From positions 4,211,553 through 4,275,552 of the forward strand of contig CP058708.1 in the NCBI GenBank assembly GCA_013414765.1: DNA of 64,000 bases. Direction: 5' to 3'. Positions 19,127 to 28,631 of the stretch are shown piece by piece. The position numbers and the translations under genes are program-made. Below the pieces are notes generated by a model. It saw only the letters and a program-made list of their open reading frames with translations, was not told the origin of the DNA and ran no database searches. The stretch's first letter is position 1, and every line of letters begins with the position of its first letter. The DNA is from Candidatus Accumulibacter cognatus. Lineage in GTDB: Bacteria; Pseudomonadota; Gammaproteobacteria; Burkholderiales; Rhodocyclaceae.

Positions 19127-20367
19127 TTATACCAAGCAAGCCGGTCGGATCAAGATGTCCCACTTGGGTAGAAGCGGGTTTCGTTCCAGTCTGGATTCGA
19201 CAGCTTGCATGGCGTCTTTGCCGAGGGAAACTCCTTTCTGATAGGCTGTGCGGCTCAACTCGACGATGGGATGAAGCCCTTTCCAGGTCATGCTCTTGGC
19301 CCATTCGAGCATCGTTTGCGTATCGGTCAGTTTGGCGCCGTTCCAGTGCTTTTCGAGGATTCCCCAGCAACGCTCGACGGGATTGTATTTGCTGTGGTAG
19401 GGCGGATAGTACAGAAGGTGGATGGACTTGCCGGTGTGATCGGCAAACTCGACCATTCGCTTGAGGAATTGGGTGCGTCGGCCGCTGCTCTCCGGCCCGT
19501 TATCGGTCTTGATCTGCAGGTCCGTGACACGAGCCTGCTCCTCCGGCGATTGACACTTCCACCAGGCGTAGAGGCTGTCGACGAGGAAATCGCTGGTCTT
19601 GGCCGAGCTTCCGAAGGACAGGTGCAGTTGTCCGCTGTCTTCGTTGACCACGCCAAACGGGGGGTGTTTTTCCTCGCATCCCATATCGTGGTCGGCCGCT
19701 TTAGGGTCGCCCCGCGTCTGGCCGCCTCGCGAGTACTCGCCAATCTTCACCGTCGCCTTGCAGTCGATGCTCAAGCGCATCACGGCTTTGCCTTCGCAAG
19801 CCCGGTCCTGTCGCTGGATGTTGGTAAAGATGGCGTCGGTTTCGGGGACTTTTTTTGGGGTTTGGCCTTGATCACCGGACGCAGCCGGTACCCATTACGG
19901 TTCAACACTTCCGACATGCAGCTCCTGGAGGGCAGCACGTCCTCGGCAAATCCTTGCGCCCGCAACTGCTTGATCGCTTCCTCGGCCGTCAAGCGGGTGA
20001 ACGACAGCGTCGGGCGAAAGGTCGGATCCTGTTGGGAATGGCTGCGTGCCACTGCCCAGAGGGCCTGTGCCACCTCCGGGTGCTTCTCTTCCCACAATTT
20101 GGCTCCGCAGCAGAACTGGTGATGCCCCAAACAAACCATCCCGCTACGCTTCTCGTGCAAGCCAAGCTGCGCCGCCTTCCGGCTCCATCCGAAGACGTCC
20201 TCCGCGCGTCGAGGATTGCCGCCACAGTACTTCAACGCCATCTCCGCCTGAAACGCCCGGCGGTCCGCACCCGTCATCTTGCTCGAAGCAAGTTGGATAT
20301 CTTCCAGGTGACTGGCCTCGAGACGAACGTGACTTCCTTCATCAGTACCGAGCTTCATCCCTAACAT
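19127..20367 (-). CDS. ISAzo13-type transposase in two frames, possible -1 frameshift
   Basis: The upstream frame (20367-19780) gives the N-terminal part (MLGMKLGTDEGSHV, AEMALKYCGGNPRRAEDVFGW, RSCMSEVLNRNGYRLRPVIKA). The downstream frame (ending 19127) gives the DDE-like C-terminal part (LSIDCKATVKIG, TDNGPESSGRRTQFLKRM, YYPPYHSKYNPVERCWGILEKHW). Homology passes from the first to the second frame at an A-run at 19849-19856, where a -1 shift turns QKKSPKP into QKKVPETDAI. The run contains the heptamer A-AAA-AAG in the correct register, so programmed frameshifting is plausible; a one-base deletion or sequencing error is the alternative. Confidence 0.8.
19849..19855 (-). other. Candidate slippery heptamer A-AAA-AAG for -1 frameshifting
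   Basis: On the minus strand the codons are CAA AAA AAG. The last A of CAA with AAA AAG makes the classic slippery heptamer used by IS3-type elements and dnaX. A -1 slip places GTC next (Val), joining the two transposase halves exactly where the homology switches frame. I did not identify a stimulatory structure. Confidence 0.5.
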
Positions 20368-20679
20368 CCCTCCACTCAGAATCTACTCTAAGTATCGCAC
20401 ACAAAGGTATAGAAAAATGAGGAAATCACCTTATGCTGTTCGAGCAGGTGCCGGAACTGCAGCAGCGTCGTGGCATCCGGCGCACTCTCCCGCACCAGGT
20501 CAATCCCCATGAATGCCTGCACCGCCAGACTGTCGGTTACCGTGTCTTCCGTCCCTTCGTCCGACAGGCCGAACCACTGTTGCACGCAATACATCCGCAG
20601 CATCCGTTCCAGCGCGATCGGGGGACGACCACGCTCGCCCTTCGGGTAGTGCGGTTCGACCGCTTTGATCAGATCGGAC

Positions 20680-22451
20680 GTAAGCGTTTAGCCCCCCTAC
20701 GACACCTACCCAGCAGGTTGGCGCGGAGTTGAGCAATTGAGCACAGCGCTTGCCAGCGCAGGACGGTCTGGGTATCTTATAGCGGCAGTGAGGGTGTGAT
20801 CGTATCCCGTGGAGCCAATAAGTGTACCTGAGCGACTTTGATCTTCAGCAACTGGATGAGCAGAAGCTGAAGGAGTTAGCAGCGAAGCAGAAAGATAGCT
20901 TGCTGGTGAAGTTGCTGTGGGATTTGAAAGAGGCGCGGGAACGGCTCAAAGCGAACTCGCAGACCAGTTCTCGGCCGCCGCGCAGTGACCCCCCGTGGCA
21001 CGGAGCAGTCTCCCGGGAGGCAGACTCGGAAGCCTCTGGGAACGCAGATAATCCAGAGGATCCCGATGCAGACGAGGATCGTGCGGCAAGCGCGGTGAAG
21101 AATACCGAGCCGAAGGGCCTTGCCACCCCGGCGGAGGCAGACCTGCCGGGCGGCGCGGCGGCAGCCCCGACCAAGAAAGCGGGGCGACAGCCCGGGGCCG
21201 CGGGCCATAGCCGGCCGGTGACCTTGCCGATCAACGACACCGTGATCCACGCTCCGGAATCCTGCGTGCGCTGCGGTGAGGCTTTGGATGCGGCCGGGTT
21301 TGTCGCGCACGGCGGGCGGTACGTCCTGGATCTCGAGACCGACCTGAATGCGGAGCTCCCCGGCTTGCGGATGTGCCATGACAAACATCTCTACGGGGAA
21401 ATTTTCTGTGGCCAATGTGGGCATGTCAATCGCAGCGAGCCCGGCCGCTGCCAAGCCGAGCCCGGGTGGAGCGTCGGCCTGAGCGAATGGCACCTGGTCG
21501 GGCCGATGCTGGTCAGCCTGCTGGTGTGTTTCTCCCACCGCATGCACCTGTCGCGTCGGCGGACGCAGGAATTTCTGCGAGACTGGCTGGGCGTTGCGCT
21601 CTCCACCAGCACGATTAACCAGTGTATCCACGAAGCCGGTCGGGCGGTCGAGCCGATTGAAGAGCAGTTGGTCGAAGAACTGCAGCAGGAAGCGTTGACC
21701 CATGCCGATGAAACGCCGTGGAAGGAATGGGGCCAGTTACTGTGGCTGTGGGTGCTCGTCACGCCGACGATCTGCCTGTACTTTATTGGCTACCGCAGCA
21801 AGGAAATCCTGGAGAACGTCCTGGGCGAAGGGTTTGTCGGCTGGCTGATGAGCGATGGCTACCCAGTCTATCGCCGGTTCCAGAAGCGGCTGCGCTGTTG
21901 GGCGCACCTGTTGCGCAAGGCCGAGGGACTCAAAGAAAGCCTGAGCACCGAGGCGCGGGCCTTTGGACAGGCCACCCACGACCTCCTCAACGAGCTGATG
22001 ATCGCGATTTATGAAGCGCGGGAAGGTCCGCCGGTGGATCTCACTCCCCGCTTCCACGAGCGCTTGGAGTCCTTCCGTGAGCTTTGCGAAAAGCACCAGG
22101 ATTCGGTCCATAAAAAGACCCGCGCACTGGCGCGCGAACTTCTCAATGACTGGGAAGCCTTCTGGATCGTCGTCGTCCATCCCCATCTGCCGCTGACCCA
22201 TAACGAAGCGGAACGTGCCTTGCGGCACTGGGTGATTGCCCGGCTCCTCAGCCAGGGGACTCGTACCGGGCAGGGCACCCGTGCCTTTGCTCTGCTGGCC
22301 AGTGTCATCGACACCTGCCGCCGTCGCCACATCCTGCCCTGGCCCTACCTGGCGAAGGTGATCACCGAGCGGCGCAAAGGCAACTCAGCACCCCCGCTAC
22401 CGGCCGCCGCCTGATTGGGGGGCTCGCAATCGGTGGGGGCTAAACGCATAC
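20680..22451 (+). mobile_element. IS66 family insertion sequence, tnpC-only type (1772 bp)
   Basis: Ends are GTAAGCGTTTAGCCCCC at 20680 and GTATGCGTTTAGCCCCC reading inward from 22451 (16/17 identical), with the GTAAGCG start typical of IS66. It is flanked by a perfect 8-bp duplication GATCGGAC (20672-20679 and 22452-22459), the usual IS66 length. It lies within the N-terminal part of the IS5-type transposase gene. There is no tnpA or tnpB, so it belongs to the single-gene subgroup. Confidence 0.95.
20822..22414 (+). CDS. tnpC: IS66 family transposase TnpC
   Basis: Intact 530-aa DDE transposase. The N-terminus has a leucine-rich helical segment (LDEQKLKELAAKQKDSLL) and a low-complexity acidic linker. 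A zinc-finger-like region follows with CVRCGE and CGQCGH (about 148-202), then the DDE core with ALTHADETPWKEWGQLLWLWV and LMSDGYPVYRRF, and the C-terminal HNEAERALRHWVIARLLSQG with the catalytic Glu. GTG start at 20822 follows GTGGAG. It is the only transposase in the island that appears fully functional in a single frame. Confidence 0.92.
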   Translation: MYLSDFDLQQLDEQKLKELAAKQKDSLLVKLLWDLKEARERLKANSQTSSRPPRSDPPWHGAVSREADSEASGNADNPEDPDADEDRAASAVKNTEPKGLATPAEADLPGGAAAAPTKKAGRQPGAAGHSRPVTLPINDTVIHAPESCVRCGEALDAAGFVAHGGRYVLDLETDLNAELPGLRMCHDKHLYGEIFCGQCGHVNRSEPGRCQAEPGWSVGLSEWHLVGPMLVSLLVCFSHRMHLSRRRTQEFLRDWLGVALSTSTINQCIHEAGRAVEPIEEQLVEELQQEALTHADETPWKEWGQLLWLWVLVTPTICLYFIGYRSKEILENVLGEGFVGWLMSDGYPVYRRFQKRLRCWAHLLRKAEGLKESLSTEARAFGQATHDLLNELMIAIYEAREGPPVDLTPRFHERLESFRELCEKHQDSVHKKTRALARELLNDWEAFWIVVVHPHLPLTHNEAERALRHWVIARLLSQGTRTGQGTRAFALLASVIDTCRRRHILPWPYLAKVITERRKGNSAPPLPAAA

Positions 22452-22761
22452 GATCGGACCAGGGCATCAGTTAGTCCATCTCTATCAGGAAGTGCTCTCG
22501 TCGCGTGATCCGCTTCCTGCTTTCACTTTCCACCGGGGAAGAAGTCATCGGCTTCACCGGGGTGCTCACCAAGGGGGGATAGCCAACTATACCAGATCAG
22601 TATCTGGTGATTAAATCAGCGCCTCCATAGCAAACCTGGCAACAAATCGTTCCCTACGGTAACATCATGTCCAGTGATCGCTTCTCTCCTTTGGTCGATC
22701 AAAGCCTTGACAAAGTGATTTTGGCGAACTGAAGCGCTTGCTCACTATCAATATGTTTTAA

Positions 22762-22860
22762 GGAAACACCAATTTAATCGTTATTTCACGGCAAGTAATC
22801 ATGCAACAAATTGATTTTATTGATGAAAAAATCTCGTTTACCGATTAAATCAGCGCTTCC
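22762..22860. mobile_element. MITE-like element related to the IS5-type element (99 bp)
   Basis: Inverted ends GGAAACACCAATTTAATCG (22762-22780) and GGAAGCGCTGATTTAATCG (reading inward from 22860) match at 15 of 19 positions. They are flanked by a TTAA duplication (22758-22761 and 22861-22864). The better end closely resembles the right end of the neighbouring IS5-type element (GGAGGCGCTGATTTAATCA). The 60-bp AT-rich interior has no ORF. Size, ends and duplication fit a non-autonomous element that an IS5-type transposase could mobilise. Confidence 0.65.
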
Positions 22861-22967
22861 TTAATGAGTCGGCCGCTCAGCGCCCCGGTTTGAATGTCTA
22901 CGGATCCTGGTCAGAAAATCAATTGAAGTGGCGAACACCTCCGTTATCGAGCATAAACTCATTGTAG

Positions 22968-24179
22968 ATGGACATCACCATGTCAAAACTGCTGTCAATC
23001 ACGGAACCTGGCCTGCAACAAGACGCATCGAATGCAAAATTTGCGCTCTGGGCTCTGGGTTTTCGACCGTTCTACTTACTTGCCAGTATTTTCGCAGCCT
23101 TGTCGATCCCGCTTTGGGTTGCCCAATACACGGGATACTTGCCGGTCAGTTTGATGCACGGCTCGACTTGGCACGGTCATGAGATGCTGTTCGGGTATAC
23201 GCTGGCGGTAGTCGCCGGGTTCCTCTTCACGGCTGGCCGTAACTGGACCGGACAGCCGACGCCGACTGGTGGCGTGCTATTTGTCTTTGCCTTGCTCTGG
23301 ATCGCCGGACGGGTCCTGGTGCTGACGCCTTACGCAACCGCTGCAGCCCTGGTGAACGTCGCATTTCCGATAGTGGTCGGGATTGGACTGGCAATCCCTT
23401 TGGTGAAGAGCCATAATCGACGCAACTACTTCTTCGTCGCGCTGCTGATACTTCTTGGTGCAGTCGTTCTGGCCATGCATCTTTCCTGGCTCGGAATGCT
23501 GGCCTGGCCTGAACGGGTGAGTTTGCAGGTTGGGCTCGATGTCGTCCTGTTCATTATCGCGGTGATGGGTGGACGGGTGATTCCCATGTTTACCAACAAC
23601 GGTATCCCGGGTACACAAGCCATACGCCATCCACTCATTGAAAAGATCGCACTCGGATGTGTCCTGGTTTTGCTGGGTGCCGATATTCTGTCGGCGACAG
23701 CAACTATGATCGCAACCATTGCGCTGGCTGCCGCCGTGGTGCACGCGGCCCGGCTCTACCTCTGGCAGCCTTGGCGAACCTTTGCTACGCCGCTGGTATG
23801 GGTGCTGCATGTGGCCTACGGCTGGGTTATCATCTCTCTCGTGCTGCGAGCACTGGCGGTGCTCGGCCTAGTTGCCGAGCCACTCGCGATACACGCCCTG
23901 ACGATCGGGGCCATTGGCGGCATGACGATCGGTATGATGACACGCACCGCGCGCGGCCATACCGGCCGTCCGCTCCTTGCCGATGGCTTCGAGCTTGCCT
24001 GTTTCGTCCTCGTCCAAGCTGCAGCGGTGATCCGGGTCTTCGGGGGCATGATCGTTCCCTATGCCTACCTGGGCACGGTCATAGGGTCAGGGATTTGCTG
24101 GTCTCTGGCGTTTGCCTTGTATGCAATTCGGTATTGGCCAGTGTTGTCGCGGGAGCGGATTGACGGCAAGCCTGGGTAA
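22968..24179 (+). CDS. nnrS: NnrS family membrane protein
   Basis: Polytopic inner-membrane protein of 403 aa with about twelve hydrophobic segments and the NnrS landmarks FALWALGFRPFYLLASIFA, WHGHEMLFGYTLAVVAGFLFTA, GRVIPMFTNNGIPG and GGMTIGMMTRTARGHTGR. NnrS is a haem- and copper-containing protein linked to nitric oxide stress and denitrification. The His residues in the WHGHEM segment are likely ligands. A second in-frame ATG at 22980 is an equally possible start; neither has a strong ribosome binding site. No clear FNR/Dnr box was found upstream. The region just upstream is IS-derived, so its native promoter may be displaced. Confidence 0.9.
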   Translation: MDITMSKLLSITEPGLQQDASNAKFALWALGFRPFYLLASIFAALSIPLWVAQYTGYLPVSLMHGSTWHGHEMLFGYTLAVVAGFLFTAGRNWTGQPTPTGGVLFVFALLWIAGRVLVLTPYATAAALVNVAFPIVVGIGLAIPLVKSHNRRNYFFVALLILLGAVVLAMHLSWLGMLAWPERVSLQVGLDVVLFIIAVMGGRVIPMFTNNGIPGTQAIRHPLIEKIALGCVLVLLGADILSATATMIATIALAAAVVHAARLYLWQPWRTFATPLVWVLHVAYGWVIISLVLRALAVLGLVAEPLAIHALTIGAIGGMTIGMMTRTARGHTGRPLLADGFELACFVLVQAAAVIRVFGGMIVPYAYLGTVIGSGICWSLAFALYAIRYWPVLSRERIDGKPG

Positions 24180-24293
24180 ACCCCTCTTGCACATCCTTCG
24201 ACTTTGTGCTCTACCCGGTTGCAACGAGGAACCGGTATCAAGCAGTCTGACGGCAGAGGGTAAAATGGCGGTTTACCTTGCCAGGAGTCTTCC

Positions 24294-24818
24294 ATGAACG
24301 TTTCAATTGTTCTGACCGTGATCGGCGATGACCATCCAGGTCTTGTCGAACAGCTTGCCACCACCATCAGTCAGCACCAGGGAAACTGGCTGGAGTCGTC
24401 AATGTCCAATTTATCCGGCAAGTTTGCCGGGATTGTCTGCGTTAGCGTCGCAGAGGCACAACTTGCTGCTCTTTCGAAAGCGCTTGCCGCTTTACCCGGC
24501 CTGCGTATCATTTCCGAGGTTTCCCGCTTGCCCACCGGTGAGGCCGGCCAGCGACGGTTGAAGCTTTCGCTGGTGGGTCATGACCGTATCGGCATCGTTC
24601 GCGAAGTCTCGCAGGTGCTTGCCCGGCATGCGCTCAATGTCGAGGATCTCAGCACCTACACAGCAAGTGCGCCAATGTCGGCAGGAATGCTCTTCCACGC
24701 CAGCATCGAGTTGACTGCAGCATCAAAACTCGACGCGAGTGAACTGACCCGTGAGCTGGAGAGCCTGTCGAACGACCTGATGGTCGATATCACGCTCGAC
24801 GAAGCCGATCGCAACTGA
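24294..24818 (+). CDS. GcvR-like protein with two ACT domains
   Basis: Protein of 174 aa built from two ACT domains (about 3-75 and 87-165). The first begins VLTVIGDDHPGLVEQLATTI, the second KLSLVGHDRIGIVREVSQVL; both have the small-molecule binding turn (DHPG, DRIG). This is the layout of GcvR, the glycine-responsive repressor partner of GcvA in the glycine cleavage system. No gcv genes are adjacent, so the target is an inference from family only. Confidence 0.85.
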   Translation: MNVSIVLTVIGDDHPGLVEQLATTISQHQGNWLESSMSNLSGKFAGIVCVSVAEAQLAALSKALAALPGLRIISEVSRLPTGEAGQRRLKLSLVGHDRIGIVREVSQVLARHALNVEDLSTYTASAPMSAGMLFHASIELTAASKLDASELTRELESLSNDLMVDITLDEADRN

Positions 24819-24867
24819 GCGGTCTCGCTGCCTTGAGGCCACGCAGGCACGATGGGCACAATGACGA

Positions 24868-25380
24868 CTACTTCTTCTTTTCCATTTCTCGTGCCGCCCT
24901 GATCATGTCAGCATCAAGCACGGCCGTATTGGTTCCATAGCAGCTGAACATTTCGATTTCCTCGACGACGACCGGCGGCTCAGGGTGGTATTCGCCGGCT
25001 CCGGCAGTCTTCGCGCTGTATTGCTGACCTCTCAAGCGTGCGATCATCATCTCCTGTTCGGACAGCCCAGTCTGCATACCCGGCGGAACCTTCGCCCCCA
25101 GCTCGATCAATGCCTTGACGACCTCTTTGCGGTTGCCGCGAACGGCCATCGACAAAGGCGAGGTGGGTTGGGAATTATCCGGGGTGTTGACTTTCGCGCC
25201 ACGGCTGACCAGCTCGCGGACGATGTCGGCGTATCCCATGAAACACGCGACACCGAGCGGCAAGCCGGGGTCGCCCCGACCGTCAAGTAACTCAGCTGAT
25301 GCGCCAGCGTCAAGTACCGCCCTGACATCGTGAAGACGCCCTGAGCGAATGGCCTTAAGCAAGTCTATGCCAACGTTCAC
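24868..25380 (-). CDS. Ankyrin repeat protein
   Basis: Small soluble protein of 170 aa. Ankyrin-type helices occupy about residues 1-100 in three repeats (LLKAIRSGRLHDVRAVLDAG, LGVACFMGYADIVRELVSRG, LSMAVRGNRKEVVKALIELG). A polar tail of about 65 residues follows. No signal peptide. Likely a protein-interaction module; partner unknown. It lies 28 bp downstream of the rraA-like gene on the same strand and may be co-transcribed with clpS-clpA-rraA. Confidence 0.85.
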   Translation of the reverse strand: MNVGIDLLKAIRSGRLHDVRAVLDAGASAELLDGRGDPGLPLGVACFMGYADIVRELVSRGAKVNTPDNSQPTSPLSMAVRGNRKEVVKALIELGAKVPPGMQTGLSEQEMMIARLRGQQYSAKTAGAGEYHPEPPVVVEEIEMFSCYGTNTAVLDADMIRAAREMEKKK

Positions 25381-25408
25381 GCTTGATCTCCGATCCTGTG
25401 GCCTGGTT

Positions 25409-25903
25409 TCAGCCTAATGGCTGCTCACTGACGACTATTCCATCGCCGTCAACATAAATCCACTCACCCGGCCTGAAAGTGACGCCACCGAAACTGACAG
25501 CCAGATCGCGGTCGCCGACGCCTTTCTTGATGCTCTTCAGGGGGTGCGTATCAAGCGCGCGCAGGCCGAGGTCGATACGACTGATGTCTTCGGAATCGCG
25601 GATGCAGCCGTACACCACAATTCCTTCCCAGGCATTTCTGTGAGCCAGAATTGCCAACTGGTCACCGACCAGCGCGCAACGCATCGAGCCACCTCCGTCA
25701 ATCACCAGAACCTTGTCCCTGCCATCTTCAGCAAGAACTTCACGTACCAGCGAGTTGTCCTCGAACAGCTTTAGCGTGACGACCTTGCCAGAGAAAGCGG
25801 AGCGGCCCCCATAATGGCGAAACATGGGTGCGACGATACGGACGCTGCCAGCCTGAATTCCGGCCTCGTTGTTGTCCAGTAAGTCGGGGGTCTTGAAACG
25901 CAT
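25409..25903 (-). CDS. rraA: RraA family protein
   Basis: Protein of 164 aa matching RraA/HMG-CoA-aldolase-like proteins: FRHYGGRSAFSGKVVTLKLF, VLVIDGGGSMRCALVGDQLA, WEGIVVYGCIRDSEDI and SIKKGVGDRDLAVSFGGV. In E. coli RraA inhibits RNase E; homologues in other bacteria are class II aldolases acting on 4-hydroxy-4-methyl-2-oxoglutarate or have oxaloacetate decarboxylase activity. The Gly-Asp and Arg-Asp (CIRD) active-site pattern is present, so an enzymatic role cannot be excluded. It follows clpA on the minus strand with a 63-bp gap. Confidence 0.88.
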   Translation of the reverse strand: MRFKTPDLLDNNEAGIQAGSVRIVAPMFRHYGGRSAFSGKVVTLKLFEDNSLVREVLAEDGRDKVLVIDGGGSMRCALVGDQLAILAHRNAWEGIVVYGCIRDSEDISRIDLGLRALDTHPLKSIKKGVGDRDLAVSFGGVTFRPGEWIYVDGDGIVVSEQPLG

Positions 25904-25966
25904 GCGGCTGGCCTTGGTGATTGTGGTTCAAGAAATGCGCATTGCTCGTGGCATGGTCATGGCTGT

Positions 25967-28225
25967 TCAGGCCAGTACCGCGTGCTCTTCTTCGAAAGTC
26001 AGCTTCACTTTCTTGTTTTCGTCGATGTCGACGGTCACGTGGCCGCCGGAGGCCAGTCGCCCGAACAGCAACTCATCGGCCAGCGAAGCGCGGATGGTAT
26101 CCTGAATGAGGCGAGCCATCGGGCGGGCACCCATCAGCGGATCGAATCCTTTTGCGGCGAGATCCTCTTTCAGTGCCGTGGTGAACACCGCCTCCACCTT
26201 TTTTTCATGCAGTTGTGCCTCGAGCTGCATCAGGAACTTGTCTACAACCCGCAGGATGACGGCGTGGTCAAGCGCTCCGAACGAGATGGTGGCGTCGATT
26301 CGGTTGCGGAATTCTGGGGTAAAAATCCGCTTGATCTCGGCCATCTCGTCGCCAGCCTTCGGGGATGGGTTGAAACCCATCGTTGCTTTCTGGATGGCTT
26401 CCTGGCCAGCATTGGTGGTCATGATGATTACCACATTGCGGAAGTCTGCCTTACGTCCGTTGTTATCGGTCAGTGTACCGTGGTCCATGACCTGCAGGAG
26501 GATATTGTAGATGTCAGGATGCGCTTTCTCAATCTCGTCGAGCAATAAGACACTGTACGGTTTCTTGGTGATCGCCTCGGTCAGCAATCCGCCCTGGTCG
26601 AAGCCGACGTAGCCCGGTGGCGCACCGATCAGGCGCGAGACAGCGTGCCGTTCCATGTACTCCGACATGTCGAATCGCACCAGTTCATTACCAAGACAAT
26701 AAGCCAGTTGCTTGGCGACCTCCGTCTTGCCGACTCCGGTTGGTCCCGAAAAAAGGAAGCTGCCAATCGGCCTGGTGGGATTACCGAGGCCGGAACGGGC
26801 CATTTTGATTGCTCTGGCAAGCGCATCGATGGCTGCATCCTGGCCAAAAACCACGGCTTTCAGGTCACGGTCAAGATTCCTCAGGTTGTTGCGGTCGTCG
26901 GACGAGACGTGGGTCGAGGGGATACGTGCAATCTTCGCGACGATTTCCTCGATGTCGATCTTGCCAATCAGTTTCTTCTGTCTCGATTTGGGAAGGATCC
27001 TCTGTGCGGCGCCCGCTTCGTCAATGACATCAATTGCCTTGTCAGGCAGGTGGCGGTCGGTAATGTAACGTACCGAGAGTTCGACGGCCGAGGTCAATGC
27101 CGCAGCCGAGTACTTGATGCCATGATGAGATTCGAAGCGTGACTTGAGTCCCTTGAGGATCTCGACCGCTTCGGCGCTTGACGGCTCGTTGACGTCGATT
27201 TTCTGAAAGCGCCGTGAAAGCGCGTGGTCCTTTTCAAAAATGCCGCGATATTCGGTGTAGGTCGTCGCGCCGATGCACTTCAACTGACCAGTGGACAGCG
27301 CGGGCTTGAGCAGGTTCGACGCATCGAGGGTGCCGCCTGAAGCCGATCCTGCGCCGATCAGGGTGTGAATTTCGTCAATGAACAGAATCGCTTGCGGATT
27401 GTCGCTGAGTTGCTTCAAGACTCCCTTTAGCCTCTGTTCGAAATCACCGCGATACTTGGTGCCGGCCAGAAGAGATCCCATATCAAGACAGTAGACATTG
27501 GCTTTGGCGAGAATCTCGGGAATCTCACATTCGACGATCCGGCGTGCCAGCCCTTCGGCAATTGCAGTTTTTCCGACACCCGCCTCGCCGACCAGCAGTG
27601 GATTGTTCTTGCGGCGGCGGCAGAGCGTCTGGATAACCCGCTCAAGCTCACGGTCACGGCCAATCAGCGGGTCAATCTTGCCCTGGAGAGCCAAGGCGTT
27701 GAGATTGATGGTATAGCTCTCGAGTGGGCCAGCAGCGCTTGGCTGTTCGCTTTCCGCCTCGACTTCCGGTTCGTTGCGCGGCGCGCTCTGCGGCACCTTG
27801 CTGATTCCGTGCGAGATGAAGTTGACTACATCAAGGCGACTGACCCCCTGTTTCTGCAGGTAATAGACCGCATGCGAATCCTTTTCTCCAAAGATCGCGA
27901 CCAGAACATTGGCGCCGTTGACTTCCTTCCTGCCGGAAGACTGAACGTGCAGGATGGCGCGCTGAATAACGCGCTGAAAACCCAGGGTCGGTTGCGTATC
28001 GATCTCGTCATCACCAGCGACAGTTGGCGTGTGCTCACTGATGAAGCGGGTCAGATCCCGGCGGAGTTGCTCAATACCTGTTCCGCAGGCGCGCAGGGTT
28101 TCGGCAGCCGATGGGTTGTCGAGTAGTGCCAGCAGCAGGTGTTCGACAGTGATGAATTCATGGCGTTTCTGCCGTGCCTCGACAAATGCCATGTGCAAGC
28201 TGACTTCAAGTTCCTGCGCAATCAT
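25967..28225 (-). CDS. clpA: ATP-dependent Clp protease ATP-binding subunit ClpA
   Basis: AAA+ unfoldase of 752 aa that feeds substrates, including N-degron proteins brought by ClpS, to ClpP. An N-domain of about 145 residues ([20 protein letters not shown]) precedes two AAA+ modules. The first has [13 protein letters not shown] and [12 protein letters not shown], the second [14 protein letters not shown] and [11 protein letters not shown]. The ClpP-contact loop region is in the C-terminal module. The ATG at 28225 abuts the clpS stop, and a GGAGGA at the end of clpS serves as its ribosome binding site. Confidence 0.96.
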   Translation of the reverse strand: MIAQELEVSLHMAFVEARQKRHEFITVEHLLLALLDNPSAAETLRACGTGIEQLRRDLTRFISEHTPTVAGDDEIDTQPTLGFQRVIQRAILHVQSSGRKEVNGANVLVAIFGEKDSHAVYYLQKQGVSRLDVVNFISHGISKVPQSAPRNEPEVEAESEQPSAAGPLESYTINLNALALQGKIDPLIGRDRELERVIQTLCRRRKNNPLLVGEAGVGKTAIAEGLARRIVECEIPEILAKANVYCLDMGSLLAGTKYRGDFEQRLKGVLKQLSDNPQAILFIDEIHTLIGAGSASGGTLDASNLLKPALSTGQLKCIGATTYTEYRGIFEKDHALSRRFQKIDVNEPSSAEAVEILKGLKSRFESHHGIKYSAAALTSAVELSVRYITDRHLPDKAIDVIDEAGAAQRILPKSRQKKLIGKIDIEEIVAKIARIPSTHVSSDDRNNLRNLDRDLKAVVFGQDAAIDALARAIKMARSGLGNPTRPIGSFLFSGPTGVGKTEVAKQLAYCLGNELVRFDMSEYMERHAVSRLIGAPPGYVGFDQGGLLTEAITKKPYSVLLLDEIEKAHPDIYNILLQVMDHGTLTDNNGRKADFRNVVIIMTTNAGQEAIQKATMGFNPSPKAGDEMAEIKRIFTPEFRNRIDATISFGALDHAVILRVVDKFLMQLEAQLHEKKVEAVFTTALKEDLAAKGFDPLMGARPMARLIQDTIRASLADELLFGRLASGGHVTVDIDENKKVKLTFEEEHAVLA

Positions 28226-28534
28226 TTAATTTTCCTCCATTACGCACGCCAGGGGATGCTGGTTACTGCGTGCGAAGGTTGTGACCTGTTGAACCTTCGT
28301 GGCGGCGACGTCGCGCGGAAAGATTCCACAGACTCCACGGCCCTCGGTATGAACTTTGAGCATGATACGGGTTGCGTGTTCTCGATCAAGGCCAAAAAAT
28401 TTTTGCAGAACGATGATCACGAAATCCATCGGGGTAAAATCGTCATTCAGCAACAGGACCTTGTACAGGGGCGGAGGCGCAAGTTGCGTGCGTTTCGCTT
28501 CGAGCAGGGAACTGTCTTGATGCTTTGTGGCCAT
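28226..28534 (-). CDS. clpS: ATP-dependent Clp protease adaptor ClpS
   Basis: N-end-rule adaptor of 102 aa that binds destabilising N-terminal residues and delivers them to ClpA. Core motif [20 protein letters not shown] gives the hydrophobic-pocket Asn-Asp-Asp, and [19 protein letters not shown] the second half of the fold. The usual flexible acidic/Gln N-terminal tail is present (about 20 residues). Its TAA is immediately followed by the clpA ATG. Confidence 0.96.
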   Translation of the reverse strand: MATKHQDSSLLEAKRTQLAPPPLYKVLLLNDDFTPMDFVIIVLQKFFGLDREHATRIMLKVHTEGRGVCGIFPRDVAATKVQQVTTFARSNQHPLACVMEEN

Positions 28535-28631
28535 GAGTTAATTCTAACCAGTCTTTGCGGATGCGCAATACCAGTCTTGCCCTTTTTCGGGATCGTCAGA
28601 CGGTGCTGCCAGCAACCGACATTGAAAACGC

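Larger units (their letters stand above)
19109..20430 (-). mobile_element. ISAzo13-type insertion sequence (1322 bp)
   Basis: Its ends are related inverted repeats: GGTGATCTCCGCAAATCC from 19109 and GGTGATTTCCTCATTTTT reading inward from 20430, with a shared TATACC just inside. It is flanked by a 3-bp duplication TTA (19106-19108 and 20431-20433). It sits inside the IS5-type transposase gene, and removing it restores that frame. It carries one two-frame transposase on the minus strand. Confidence 0.88.
18466..22548 (-). pseudogene. IS5-type transposase split by two IS elements
   Basis: The N-terminal piece begins at ATG 22548 and runs to 22452; it contains an in-frame TAA where IS5-type proteins have Gln (IEMD*LMPWSDLI). 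The middle piece (20671 down to 20431) reads VEPHYPKGERGRPPIALE, MYCVQQWFGLSDE and HLLEQHK. The C-terminal piece (19108 to 18466) resumes as LTKARFETINRTLSAQG, with the catalytic-core stretch TIADATIIAAP and FLDAGYTGVEKRE and a final KNTAQLYTLFGLANLVIAKR. Removing the two insertions and one copy of each target duplication restores a continuous frame (QHK-LTK; WSD-LIK), except for the TAA. Confidence 0.88.
18310..22626 (-). mobile_element. IS5 family element carrying two nested IS insertions
   Basis: The ends are imperfect inverted repeats, GGAGACGCTGATTGATTGAC at 18310 and GGAGGCGCTGATTTAATCAC reading inward from 22626. The flanking tetranucleotides are TTAG and ATAG, near the YTAR preference of this group but not identical. 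Subtracting the ISAzo13-type element plus its 3-bp duplication and the IS66-type element plus its 8-bp duplication leaves 1212 bp, the usual size for an IS5-type element. The transposase, on the minus strand, is therefore in three pieces. Confidence 0.85.

Noticed and set aside
22801-22828. FNR/Dnr-like site upstream of nnrS (two TTGAT-type motifs)
   Set aside because: The motifs are direct rather than inverted repeats and lie inside the MITE-like element.
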